Below, piece after piece: positions 23,158-31,696 of a stretch of 31,696 nucleotides of DNA (its first letter is position 1; each line of letters starts with the position of its first letter). The DNA comes from a virus. The stretch is taken from positions 1-31,696 of the IMG/VR virus record IMGVR_UViG_3300037071_002407. The stretch is one strand, 5' to 3'. The translations under genes were made by a program, and so were the position numbers. Under the pieces are notes generated by a model, which ran no database searches, was not told the origin of the DNA, and saw only the letters and a program-made list of their open reading frames with translations.

Positions 23158-23863
23158 GGAACAACTTATTTCCGATATAATTCTTCAACTCACACAAGGT
23201 AATCCATCGGACGACATTGCTGTTGAAGAGGATCAGGTTGCTTTCTGGCTTCAGTATCACTTGCACGACTTGATCAGGCGAGAGATCATTGACTACAGAA
23301 AAAAAGGTCAACAAATACCGCCGATTTACATTCGTCGCGACGTTGCTCTCGCTCTTGGTGAAGAAGCGATCGCTGATGTAGCAGACGCAAACCAAAGACT
23401 GTACGTGGAGTTGGAAGAGGATGTACTCGATCTGCCTCGTGATGGAGGTGTTATTCGTGTTCTTGACTACGACAGAAATTTGATTCACATGACAGCCGCC
23501 GAAGACCTCGAAGATTTGAGGAACTCCCGGTTCGCCAAACCGTCCATCGACAACGTCATAGGTTATCGCGAGGGTAAGAAAATATTTATCGAAGGTTTCA
23601 ATACCGCCGACATCGACTTCAACCCCCTCATGGTCTCCTACATTCCCAAACAAGATGTGATTGCAATGGCAGACGATGACGAGGTTCTCGTGTCCGACCA
23701 GCTAGTGCCTGTCCTAATTGATCTCTGCGTTCAACGCGGCAAGCTTCAGATGTACGGCACAGTCCCCGATCAAGCAAATGACGGCACAGATGCTAAACAA
23801 CCTGTCTATCACACCTCGATCCAAAACCCCACGAAACAAGACGCTCAACCTACTGAAGAATAA
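23147..23863 (+). CDS. Tail/ring structural protein (238 aa)
   Basis: An acidic protein in the connector/tail module. The N-terminal third is helical (EEDQVAFWLQYHLHDLIRRE), typical of connector and stopper proteins; the centre is strand-like with many Asp/Glu residues (VYREGKKIF type turns), and the C-terminal tail is Thr/Gln/Pro-rich and likely disordered. It overlaps the nuclease gene by 11 nt and shares TAATG with the next gene. Similar-size proteins in this position in crAss-like phages form rings between portal and muzzle. Which ring it would be cannot be told here. Confidence 0.6.
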   Translation: MVTKEQLISDIILQLTQGNPSDDIAVEEDQVAFWLQYHLHDLIRREIIDYRKKGQQIPPIYIRRDVALALGEEAIADVADANQRLYVELEEDVLDLPRDGGVIRVLDYDRNLIHMTAAEDLEDLRNSRFAKPSIDNVIGYREGKKIFIEGFNTADIDFNPLMVSYIPKQDVIAMADDDEVLVSDQLVPVLIDLCVQRGKLQMYGTVPDQANDGTDAKQPVYHTSIQNPTKQDAQPTEE

Positions 23864-24543
23864 TGTACGTCACTCTCGATAACACAATAAGCTTCGCGAA
23901 GTCAATCGTGAAGGACGCCAACAACATCGACACAAACGTGTGGAGGGATTGGATATACTCGGGTGCCTTGCTACACTTAGGTGTGGGGGACGATGAGATC
24001 GACGTTGCAGAGCTTACACCGACAAAATTAATAGCTCGCCTTCCAGATCATTGTCGAGTGATCTTGGGATTGTCTCTTTACGACACTTCTGGTAACCCTC
24101 TTAAGCACAAGTTTCGCGCCGGTAAGCAAAGAATTTATCAGGACACACGCCTTGCGAACACAGCAATAGGAACCGATACGAATATTAATCTTGCTGTTCC
24201 TGTCGACGTAAGTGCCGATGTCTCCAATCTTTACTTCGGAACAAACGGTGATATTGTTGGCAAGATTCTAATCAGGTATTTCAAGTATCCACTCGACGAA
24301 AAGAATCAACCTCTGATCCGCGAAGAAGATATGTACGCCTGTGCGCTCTTTATCAAGCTGATGACAGCAATGCGGGACAACGGCAACAAATCAGAAATAC
24401 AGTTGTACGATCAAATGTGGAAGCAAGCAGCCGACAAGGCGAAAGCCGATAAGCGCATGAAGAGTCTCACGCCAGAAGTTGCTCACACTTTGATGAATCA
24501 GATGATGAGACTCATCCCCCAATTTAACGACAGACTTTTCTAA
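23863..24543 (+). CDS. Tail/ring structural protein (226 aa)
   Basis: A connector-module protein of the same size class as its neighbour. Helical N-terminus (TISFAKSIVKDANNIDTNVW), a beta-like middle with a DVSNLYFGTNGDIVGKILIR segment, and a long helical end (MKSLTPEVAHTLMNQMMRLI). No enzyme motif or membrane segment. Its stop and the start of the giant tail protein overlap (TAATG), and it shares TAATG with the gene before it, so translation may be coupled along the whole set. Probable ring or tail-completion protein by position. Confidence 0.6.
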   Translation: MYVTLDNTISFAKSIVKDANNIDTNVWRDWIYSGALLHLGVGDDEIDVAELTPTKLIARLPDHCRVILGLSLYDTSGNPLKHKFRAGKQRIYQDTRLANTAIGTDTNINLAVPVDVSADVSNLYFGTNGDIVGKILIRYFKYPLDEKNQPLIREEDMYACALFIKLMTAMRDNGNKSEIQLYDQMWKQAADKAKADKRMKSLTPEVAHTLMNQMMRLIPQFNDRLF

Positions 24544-27500
24544 TGTCCATAAGACTTACAAGGAATAGTTGGGAAGGCGGTTTGAACACCGACACCGACA
24601 AATCCAAACTCGATCCGATTTTCTACACTGCTGCTCACAACCTCGATACGGTTGGTGACGGCAGTTTTTTTGCTTTAAAAAACATTCAAGGAACAGACAA
24701 AGTCAAGGCGATCGTTAATCCCCCCGACACAACCGTCCTCGGCGCGTTTGCCGCGAAGTTCTTAATCACGAGCGAATACAAACAGTGCGTGATTCTCTTT
24801 ACGATGACCGGCCCTTCTGGTGGATTGGGTTTTGCAAACAAGTTTAAGATTTGGTTGTACGACACGGAAGATAACAATCAGTATGAGTTGTTTCAAGAAG
24901 ATATTTCGGCGGATTATATCACAGACGATCGCGTGGTTACCGCTGTTGGCTTCGCCGAGAACAACGTTGATCATATTTATTTTACAGACCATTATAATGA
25001 AATTCGTCAGATTCGTTGTGAGATTCCTGCTGGTTATGTTGCTAATTATCTGAGAGCAGCCAACCTTTCTGTTCAGCGCTTAGGCACACACGGCCTGATT
25101 CAACTCGACAGCATTTTGACGGGCGGGTCGTTGCTCTCTGGCGCTTATCAGTTCGCATATCGTATGGTCGACCCGGTGAACAAACGCTTCACCAAATGGA
25201 GTTCGCTCACGCTTCCTATTCACGTATACTCTGCCGCAAACTCGACAGCTTTTGTATACGCCGATTACGGGTTACCAACAGAGTTCAAAATCAGGCTGGA
25301 TATTACCCTCACAGACGAGGAGTATGCTAATTGGGATTACTTCCAGTTAGCTGTTGTGGAAAACGTATATCCAACCGGACCAGAAACTATTGTTGACGGA
25401 CAGAATCAAACTTTTGTTGCTTCTGTACTTCCTGTTGCCGCTGTGGTAGATTATAAACTTATTCACGGCGACACAATTCTTCGCGACTACGACTATAAAA
25501 CAAACACAAAGGTTGGTGTAATTCCAATCGAAGAGTTGGTTGTTGATCACGCGTCAATCAAGACGGTAAAAACACTGAACGTAAAACAAAAACGATTGAT
25601 CGGCGGAAACGTTGAATATCACGATTTTGAATTTGATAATCCAAACGGTGATCCCGTTATAACCAGCGGGAGCGTAATCACACAGAGTGATTCGAGTGGT
25701 GATTTATTTTCTAGTCACGCAAATTCATTGTATCGCGGTTACTTCAGAGATGAGGTTTATCGGTTCGGTATTGTTTATTTCGACAAATACGGTAATCGTT
25801 CTCCGGTAAAGGTTCTCGACCTCAACGGAGTAACAAACAATCAAATCTCCACAGGTATTCCTGACATGCGCTTCCCCTCTCGCTCGACGAGCAATAGTTG
25901 GGGTGTATTCAACAGCAGCGATCAGCTTCAATCCCTTGGCCTACGCCTGACGAGTATAAAGAACCACCCGACATGGGCTGTTGGTTTTGAAATCGTCCGC
26001 GCAAAAAGAATTAAGCGTGTGCTTTCGCAGACGCCTGTTATCCCTATGACCTATGTTCAGGGTGTGGGCGCTCTCGGTGTCACCGTCGCGGGCGGCAGCG
26101 CTGACAACGAATACACCTCGGCGCAACCCCAAACAACAGACGAAATTTACATGCCCAAAAACCTGTTCTGGCCAGATCAAAGGGTGATCAGGAAGAATGG
26201 ATCGTTGACGGGTTCAGGTGTGTCCACACTAAAGAGGAATGAGGCGAAACTTGAGCGTAACAGTAAGGAGGTTCCTCTCGCCATGATCTTTCCCCAAAAC
26301 TATATGTACGGCAGCGGGCCGTTTCAACTCAATGGCTCGGAAAAGCTTGAGACAGTAGACTACTGTGCCCTGAGAGCACAGATCACGGACTACACAGGGG
26401 GGATAGCGGGGGACAGTCTGACTACCAAGATTAAGGCGAATTTTTATGCTCTTGACGGGGGCGACTATTACTTCGACCCTGCGTGGGTTGCCAAAGTAAT
26501 TGCTGAGGAATACAAGATCAAGGGATACGTTACCTTCAACAATCTCGGAGAACCAACATCTCTCGACGGCAAGAACATCATGGACTACGCGGCGCTGGTA
26601 ACAGAGGGTGTTGATCTTGGTTTCGCGCCCAAGATTCAGAAGAGTGTTGTGATTGACGTACCCACGGCGGTACACGACATCATGACAACAGGCACAAAAG
26701 TGTTTGCTAACGCCGGGACCAAAAATGCAACGGCCAGCGGTGTCGCGATTTTCAGCAGCAACGGTGCGCTCGTCTATCAAAACTCAAGCTCGTTAAACAA
26801 CAACTATATTAACGAGTATTCGGGCTACAGTGATGGCAACTCGTATATACAAGCGATCAAGATTGCCAACATCGTCAACAACTATGAGGATGACAGATAC
26901 GGCGACATTGATGACCGGCACGAGTTTATATCGACCGGTGCAAAAATATATTTCACATTCTCGCAGCTTACGGATGTTCGTGCAGGAACCACGGTCAACA
27001 TCTCTGTCGACGTGTGGGGTGGTGATTGTTTTGTTTCACCACACACTTTCAAGATCACAGACGGCGCGTATTCTGTTGTGAATTCCTACAAAGGAAACTC
27101 ACCAGCTTCCGCTGACTCTTCTGCCAACCTAATCACCAAGTGGGGCAAATACTTCTTGAACACGAGTGGCGCAGCAGTATCTCTTCCCGTTGGGGTTGAG
27201 GCGGCTGCTCAGTTTGTTACAGTGGTTCTTGAATCAGAGTACAACGGCGGCGTGATGGCGGAGGATATGCTGATCGATGACGGGAACCTGAACGGGATGC
27301 CGATACCGGTGCCGTCTGGTGAGGAAAGCTTGCGAGCGCCATTGACCTATCGATACAACATCAACCTGTCGAAACAAAACGATGAGAAGGTTTACTTCCC
27401 TCGGCCCGCGTTCAACTTTGAGAAGCACTCGTTCCCCGCTCGTATCATATACAGCGATCAAAAAATCTACAACACAGACAGCGTAGGGTTCGACATATTC

Positions 27501-28442
27501 CGAGTTCTAAACTTTCTTGATCTCGAAGAGAAAAACGGCGAGATCACAAAACTTTCGATCGAACGCGACAACCTGTACGCGATTCAGGAGGAGGGTGTTA
27601 TCGGTCTACCCGTTGGTGAAACACAGGTCACAACTACGGACGCCGGTCAATTATCTGTTGGTACATCAGACTTCTTCGGTCGGCCAATCGTGATCGACAA
27701 CAAACGAGGATCACAGCACATTCTTTCTATCGCCGAGACAGGCGAGATGATTTATGTCCCGGACCACAGAAACAAAACGATTTATGGTTTGGCTGGAAAC
27801 CGGTTGCAACCAATCGTCGAGAAGAACGAAACGTTGTTCAGGAGCTTCTTCGACGGAGACGTGTCGGAGAGAAATCTCTTCAGTATATACGATTCGCAAC
27901 GCGGGCAGTATTGGATCGCGAACAATGGTAACTGTTACCTCTTCAACGAGGACAGCGCACAATGGAAGACAAATCTTGAATTTCCTTCTGGCTCTCTGCG
28001 GACAGGTGTTTACACAAATCAAGACCTTTTCCTCGTCGGCATGGAAGGTGAGGACATCTCAATTTATAAGATGTACAAAGGAAACGCCAACGTATTGTTT
28101 GACGCCACGGTTACACCTCGTGTCACATTCGTGGTCAACCCCGACGATCCTATAGCCAAAAAATTCACCAACCAAGCCTATATCTCGACAGAACGATTGG
28201 CCACGGCTGACTTCACAATAGAACGAGAGCAAGAGCTTAGTGATCAGAGCATTTCTGGCACGGTAATTGCAGTATCTTCTAAGGGCGGCAATTATCGCAT
28301 AAAACTCTCTCGGGCCGCTGGAAACGAGCGCCTTCGAGGTCTCAGATTGATCACAACGATCAAGTGGAAGACCGACAATCTGTACTCTTCACTCTCACAG
28401 GTACTTACCAAGTATCAACACGAATCCCGAGTTCCTTTCTAA
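24543..28442 (+). CDS. Giant tail nozzle/muzzle-like protein (1299 aa)
   Basis: The N-terminus reads SWEGGLNTDTDKSKLDPIFY then an AHNLDTVGDGSFFALKNIQG tract, the 'GGLN-D-D ... A-N' style I know from crAss-like muzzle and T7 gp12-like nozzle proteins. The middle ~800 residues are beta-rich. The C-terminal ~300 residues look like a beta-propeller or sandwich ending in YQHESRVPF, with tracts such as GQYWIANNGNCYLFNEDS. Such proteins form the tail channel through which DNA and ejection proteins pass. It directly precedes the ejection-protein genes, as expected. No frameshift is seen over the full length. A sigma-54-like site lies inside it at 28255. Confidence 0.75.
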   Translation: MSIRLTRNSWEGGLNTDTDKSKLDPIFYTAAHNLDTVGDGSFFALKNIQGTDKVKAIVNPPDTTVLGAFAAKFLITSEYKQCVILFTMTGPSGGLGFANKFKIWLYDTEDNNQYELFQEDISADYITDDRVVTAVGFAENNVDHIYFTDHYNEIRQIRCEIPAGYVANYLRAANLSVQRLGTHGLIQLDSILTGGSLLSGAYQFAYRMVDPVNKRFTKWSSLTLPIHVYSAANSTAFVYADYGLPTEFKIRLDITLTDEEYANWDYFQLAVVENVYPTGPETIVDGQNQTFVASVLPVAAVVDYKLIHGDTILRDYDYKTNTKVGVIPIEELVVDHASIKTVKTLNVKQKRLIGGNVEYHDFEFDNPNGDPVITSGSVITQSDSSGDLFSSHANSLYRGYFRDEVYRFGIVYFDKYGNRSPVKVLDLNGVTNNQISTGIPDMRFPSRSTSNSWGVFNSSDQLQSLGLRLTSIKNHPTWAVGFEIVRAKRIKRVLSQTPVIPMTYVQGVGALGVTVAGGSADNEYTSAQPQTTDEIYMPKNLFWPDQRVIRKNGSLTGSGVSTLKRNEAKLERNSKEVPLAMIFPQNYMYGSGPFQLNGSEKLETVDYCALRAQITDYTGGIAGDSLTTKIKANFYALDGGDYYFDPAWVAKVIAEEYKIKGYVTFNNLGEPTSLDGKNIMDYAALVTEGVDLGFAPKIQKSVVIDVPTAVHDIMTTGTKVFANAGTKNATASGVAIFSSNGALVYQNSSSLNNNYINEYSGYSDGNSYIQAIKIANIVNNYEDDRYGDIDDRHEFISTGAKIYFTFSQLTDVRAGTTVNISVDVWGGDCFVSPHTFKITDGAYSVVNSYKGNSPASADSSANLITKWGKYFLNTSGAAVSLPVGVEAAAQFVTVVLESEYNGGVMAEDMLIDDGNLNGMPIPVPSGEESLRAPLTYRYNINLSKQNDEKVYFPRPAFNFEKHSFPARIIYSDQKIYNTDSVGFDIFRVLNFLDLEEKNGEITKLSIERDNLYAIQEEGVIGLPVGETQVTTTDAGQLSVGTSDFFGRPIVIDNKRGSQHILSIAETGEMIYVPDHRNKTIYGLAGNRLQPIVEKNETLFRSFFDGDVSERNLFSIYDSQRGQYWIANNGNCYLFNEDSAQWKTNLEFPSGSLRTGVYTNQDLFLVGMEGEDISIYKMYKGNANVLFDATVTPRVTFVVNPDDPIAKKFTNQAYISTERLATADFTIEREQELSDQSISGTVIAVSSKGGNYRIKLSRAAGNERLRGLRLITTIKWKTDNLYSSLSQVLTKYQHESRVPF
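28255..28276 (+). promoter_or_regulatory. Candidate internal promoter resembling the repeated motif
   Basis: CTGGCACGGTAATTGCA matches the sigma-54 consensus YTGGCACGRNNNTTGCW at every fixed position. TATCTT at 28273-28278 follows at the same spacing as in copies 1-3. It lies inside the muzzle-like gene, 189 nt before the first ejection-type gene, so coding constraint could also explain it. Confidence 0.35.
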
Positions 28443-28443
28443 G

Positions 28444-29025
28444 ATGGCATACACAACACCATATCTCGGCCCCGCACAACGGGCCAGCAAACCTCCTCGG
28501 TCATCGGCTGCTCCCAACACCGATGCCGGGGAGTTTATGTCTGACTTCGATTACGCTTCCTTTATTTCTGGCGGCGCAGGACTTGCCGGTAGTTATTACG
28601 GCATGGTGAATCAGGACTTGGGTCTTCAAGCACCACCAGCACTTCAACGCTCAGCCACAGGAGAACCAGTGTACAACCTTGGGTCCTCCTTCAATCAAGC
28701 CTATCTCTCCAAGCCTCAAGGGGCATCAGGGGAAGAAATTGTCTCGGGTCTGGCGCAGGGAGCGCAAGCTGGCGCGGCCTTCGGTCCAGTAGGCGCGGGT
28801 GTGGGGGCGGCTGTCGGATTAGCAACATCGATCTTTGGTGGTGCCCGGCGCAAGCACAATCAGCAGCGCGAGAAAGACAACGCACTCGCCAAAGTATCAG
28901 CAGGTCAAAACACCTACAATAAAGCGGCCAACGCTTATCAAGAAACTCAGTTGGCGTTGAACGACTATCAGCGCCGCTCTGAGATGACAAATCATCTTTA
29001 TAACCTCTTCCGGTCAAATGGATAA
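28444..29025 (+). CDS. Probable internal virion (ejection) protein, gp14-like (193 aa)
   Basis: It directly follows the muzzle-like gene, as ejection proteins do. Residues ~97-133 form a Gly/Ala-rich stretch with repeated small residues (AQAGAAFGPVGAGVGAAVGL, then ATSIFGG), a pattern of membrane-inserting glycine zippers, ended by a positive cluster (RRKHNQQREK). The remaining C-terminus is helical. Size (193 aa) and glycine-rich membrane segment match T7 gp14, the first protein ejected to make a pore in the outer membrane. Sequence identity to gp14 is not claimed. It overlaps the next start by 8 nt. Confidence 0.65.
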   Translation: MAYTTPYLGPAQRASKPPRSSAAPNTDAGEFMSDFDYASFISGGAGLAGSYYGMVNQDLGLQAPPALQRSATGEPVYNLGSSFNQAYLSKPQGASGEEIVSGLAQGAQAGAAFGPVGAGVGAAVGLATSIFGGARRKHNQQREKDNALAKVSAGQNTYNKAANAYQETQLALNDYQRRSEMTNHLYNLFRSNG

Positions 29026-30028
29026 AATACAAAGATACTTACGAATCATTCGTTTGATCCGCTCGGGTCAAGCGCAAAAGCTTTCAAAGGACGATTATAC
29101 CTTTTTCTCGAAATTCAGCTTTGATGTTGATCAAGACGCGATAGAGAAGCTTCAGAATACCGCTGAGTTCAAGGACATGAGTCCTGAACAAATCAGCAAG
29201 GCAAAAGAAGATGCTTTCTTGCTCGCTGTGCAGAATCCCGAATACCGGGAGAAAATTCTCACCTCGGCAGAAGGGATAGAGAACCAAGAGTTAACAGACA
29301 AGATCACCACGGCGATCAACATTGGTCTCGCTGGCGCAGACATAACAACGTCGATCGGTCAGATTCAAGCAGGTAAAAGAGCACAGGACAGTATTGCTCG
29401 TCCACAAGCTCCCGCACCGCTGACAGCAGACCCCCGCCTCGAATCCGCACTATCGGACGCAAGCCGTGGAGGCGAGTTAAATGCGGCAAGAGCGATGTCT
29501 CCCGCGCAGCTTCAAATCCTCGATCAATATCTCTCCGATCTAAACACGGCCCAAACTGTGTCGGGTGGTCAAGCTGGTGTGTATGGAAGTCTCGCGCAGG
29601 TTGCCTCAACAAGACGCGGGCGCAGATCAGCAGAGCTTGCTCCTATATACGATCAAATCAATCGAGAGGGTGTACAGCGGTACGATCAACTGCTCGCGCA
29701 GAAACTTCAGGAGAATCAAAACATTCAGCAGTCACAAGCGCAAGCATATCCATACGAGTTACAGCAATACGGATACGATCAGCGTATGGCCGCAGAGTTG
29801 GGTGCCGCTGGTAGGACCAATCTCAGAAGTTCGCTCGGTGCTGCGGGAAGCTTTGCTGCTCCCGTTATCGCGAAGATGAGAACACGTAAGCGATTTCGCG
29901 ACATCTATAATCAAGGACTCCCCTACGGCGAAGACAACGCGAAGACAATGGCTGAAGCGGATTACAAGTTATACAATCCAGACAGCTTCGATAGTCTTTA
30001 TCAACAACAAATGTACGGCGCAGAATAA
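29018..30028 (+). CDS. Probable internal virion (ejection) protein, second in set (336 aa)
   Basis: Not matched to a named family. It is a helical, Ala/Gln/Arg-rich protein with an N-terminal basic helix (MDKIQRYLRIIRLIRSGQAQ), a glycine-poor coiled stretch, a central Ala/Leu/Gln-rich segment (AMSPAQLQILDQYLSDLNTA) and a run of Gln/Tyr-rich residues at ~235-265. Low hydrophobicity and unusual amounts of Gln and Ala suit the flexible internal core proteins that travel with DNA. It overlaps the previous gene by 8 nt and shares TAATG with the next, supporting one ejection operon. Role is inferred from order (muzzle, then cargo). Confidence 0.6.
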   Translation: MDKIQRYLRIIRLIRSGQAQKLSKDDYTFFSKFSFDVDQDAIEKLQNTAEFKDMSPEQISKAKEDAFLLAVQNPEYREKILTSAEGIENQELTDKITTAINIGLAGADITTSIGQIQAGKRAQDSIARPQAPAPLTADPRLESALSDASRGGELNAARAMSPAQLQILDQYLSDLNTAQTVSGGQAGVYGSLAQVASTRRGRRSAELAPIYDQINREGVQRYDQLLAQKLQENQNIQQSQAQAYPYELQQYGYDQRMAAELGAAGRTNLRSSLGAAGSFAAPVIAKMRTRKRFRDIYNQGLPYGEDNAKTMAEADYKLYNPDSFDSLYQQQMYGAE

Positions 30029-31696
30029 TGGCATTTAACAGAGCACAGGCAGGGGGGTTATCATACCTTCTTCCAGAGAACAGATACATTAATCAACAAC
30101 CAATAGCTCCCTCCACACCAGAGGGGGCTGTTCCGTTTTTTAATCTACCGCAAGAGAATGATGATCTTGCGATCGTAGAGGGGTTGACCGATAAGTACAT
30201 AAACACGAAAGCCGAAATCGAACGTTTTGCGCTCGACATGGCGACCAAGTACGGTGTTGATGTTACCGCGCCTGATCACTCTCAGCAAGATGGTGGTGGA
30301 GCACCTTTCAAAACGTTTCAAAAGCTCGCGACGAGTCTTCTTGTTACGGCCAACGATTTGAAACAGCGCCGGGAGAATCAAAAACAATTACTGCCTCAGC
30401 TTGCTGCTGGCAACATTCGCACCATACAGAGCGGCGATCTTACTGCACAAAAACCAGAGACACAGTTTTATAACACAGACCTGTTACCAGAAGTCAAACA
30501 GGCGAATGACATTTTGAAGACGGCGGTATATACAGACGAGGACCACGATCGCTTCAAACAGCAAGTTTTTGATCCAATTGTTGCTGATCTCACAGCACGA
30601 ATGAACGAGGAAGGCGTCTCTCCGATGGAGAAGGAATATCTTCAGTACAACATAAACGCGTTGGTTCAAGCGCCGCGAACAACACCCTATGCTACTTTTC
30701 AAAACGCGGGAAAAAGTAAGTCAACGGTAGAAATCGATCTGTTGAAGAAAGTTACAAACGTGTCGCAGGGTAAATGGCCAAAAGGTAGTTACGACACAGC
30801 AACAGACGAGAAAGGAAATCCTGTTCTTGTCAATAAATTTCTCGATGGTGCTCAGGCGGGAGAATATGTATATGAGGACGCGAAGGGTGCTCAGAAAAGA
30901 GTACCAAAGATTGTCGACGGGTTTGTGAAAAAAGCAGACGGAGTTTATTTTTCGTTCAAACAAACAGATGGTGTTTCAATACCACCCGTTAAAGTATCGA
31001 GTCGTCGAGGCGATGAAATAGCACAAGACATCATCGCTTCTAATCCAAAGTACGGCTCTGTCACCAAAATGTATGAGGCTATGAGGAACATGGGTCTCGC
31101 AGATGAGGACGGCTCTCTTGTCAATGAAAAAATTCTGGCTGGTGAAGATTTTGATACGCCAGACCCTTCCATCTTCGGTGAACGCATTGCTGCCGAAAAG
31201 GAAAGGATCAAGAAGCGTCTGAAAGAAGGAACAGCAAATGATCCTGCGGCAAACCTTTTTGTCAACAGGCCAAAAATAGATTTGATTTTACCATCAGGCG
31301 AAACAGCAACTCTTGTCAAGCACCGTGTCGGTGACGGATGGTTCTTAGAGGGACAGGATGATAATGACGATTTTACACACATGACGTGGAATGATGTTGA
31401 GTCGTGGCTTGCTCAAGAAAAATATTTCGACCAGTTTTTAAACAAACCAGAGAAAGAAGAAGCCGCCCCCTCGCCACAACCAGTGGGTACAAAGTCCCCC
31501 TCGCCCTCGGCGTCAATACCTTCGCTGAAAAGTCAGATAGTTCCTCCGGGCTTAGGCCAACCGCAAGCAGCACCTCCTGACGCAACCACCGCAGCACCCG
31601 TACCAAAATTCAAAGTGACAGGCGAAAGCGGAACAGAAGGAATGCACCCGTGGGCAATCGTAGTCGGCAATCTCTTGACAGATAGTCTTGGTGGTG
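30028..31696 (+). CDS. Large probable ejection/cargo protein, 3' end cut by window
   Basis: The frame opens with ATG at 30028 (TAATG junction) and stays open for 556 codons to the window end, so the full protein is larger. The N-terminus is MAFNRAQAGGLSYLLPENRY. Beyond it are helical, acidic stretches (NDDLAIVEGLTDKYINTKAE), then a beta/charged region, and by codons ~475-530 a Pro/Ala/Ser-rich linker (EEAAPSPQPVGTKSPSPSAS). Length and place after the 28444 and 29018 genes fit the largest ejection protein (gp15/gp16-like or cargo protein of crAss-like phages). A lytic-transglycosylase or other enzyme domain may lie further on and cannot be judged here. Confidence 0.65.
   Translation, partial: MAFNRAQAGGLSYLLPENRYINQQPIAPSTPEGAVPFFNLPQENDDLAIVEGLTDKYINTKAEIERFALDMATKYGVDVTAPDHSQQDGGGAPFKTFQKLATSLLVTANDLKQRRENQKQLLPQLAAGNIRTIQSGDLTAQKPETQFYNTDLLPEVKQANDILKTAVYTDEDHDRFKQQVFDPIVADLTARMNEEGVSPMEKEYLQYNINALVQAPRTTPYATFQNAGKSKSTVEIDLLKKVTNVSQGKWPKGSYDTATDEKGNPVLVNKFLDGAQAGEYVYEDAKGAQKRVPKIVDGFVKKADGVYFSFKQTDGVSIPPVKVSSRRGDEIAQDIIASNPKYGSVTKMYEAMRNMGLADEDGSLVNEKILAGEDFDTPDPSIFGERIAAEKERIKKRLKEGTANDPAANLFVNRPKIDLILPSGETATLVKHRVGDGWFLEGQDDNDDFTHMTWNDVESWLAQEKYFDQFLNKPEKEEAAPSPQPVGTKSPSPSASIPSLKSQIVPPGLGQPQAAPPDATTAAPVPKFKVTGESGTEGMHPWAIVVGNLLTDSLGG

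Noticed and set aside
26229-26780. A 183-codon antisense ORF in the muzzle-like gene
   Set aside because: It is a shadow inside a long uninterrupted sense frame, with no supporting signals.

Overview
This window is most simply read as part of the late (virion-assembly) half of a tailed podovirus-like phage, with every supported gene on the + strand. The large terminase, portal, scaffold-like and major-capsid-like genes come first. Fibre and receptor-binding genes follow, then ring/tail-tube-like proteins, a ~1300-residue tail-nozzle ('muzzle')-like protein, and a set of ejection-protein-like genes. This order, the 778-residue portal, and the N-terminal 'GGLN-D-D' style of the 1299-residue protein resemble crAss-like phages (Crassvirales) and other Bacteroidota podoviruses. 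Starts lie in A-rich leaders with almost no Shine-Dalgarno sequences, which also suggests a Bacteroidota-type host. No replication genes, integrase, tRNA, CRISPR array or insertion sequence is visible. The taxonomic call is inference, because no database search was possible.

Layout. 1-1809: a metallophosphoesterase cut by the window start, then four small unknown genes packed head to tail. 1811-2189: a self-contained unit with a promoter-like motif, a 79-residue protein and a terminator. 2212-4172: large terminase split into an ATPase ORF and a nuclease ORF that overlap by ATGA. 4178-6553: promoter-like motif and portal. 6589-9313: promoter-like motif, leader hairpin, scaffold-like protein, major capsid protein and terminator. 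9334-10214: head-associated unknown protein and terminator. 10229-22045: a DUF5675 (L,D-transpeptidase-like) gene and a run of fibre, spike and decoration proteins, many built from repeats. 22109-28442: ring/tail proteins, interrupted by a VRR-NUC-type nuclease gene, and the muzzle-like protein. 28444-31696: three probable ejection (cargo) proteins, the last running off the window.

How it fits together. Terminase and portal package DNA into a shell built from the capsid and scaffold proteins. The 22-28 kb proteins close the vertex and form the short tail. Two large receptor-binding candidates (16493 and 19898) share a short N-terminal peptide that may dock them on the same virion site. The 28-31.7 kb proteins are likely packed inside the head or tail and ejected with the genome.

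Most interesting signals. An exact 15-base motif, TTGGCACGGTTTTTG, precedes three structural genes and closely matches the sigma-54 -24/-12 consensus; a fourth, near-consensus copy lies inside the muzzle-like gene ahead of the ejection genes. The terminase is split at its domain boundary. Two unrelated receptor-binding proteins share an N-terminal NIIGS peptide. A small protein consists of five exact-length 20-residue repeats. A nuclease gene sits between ring-protein genes.
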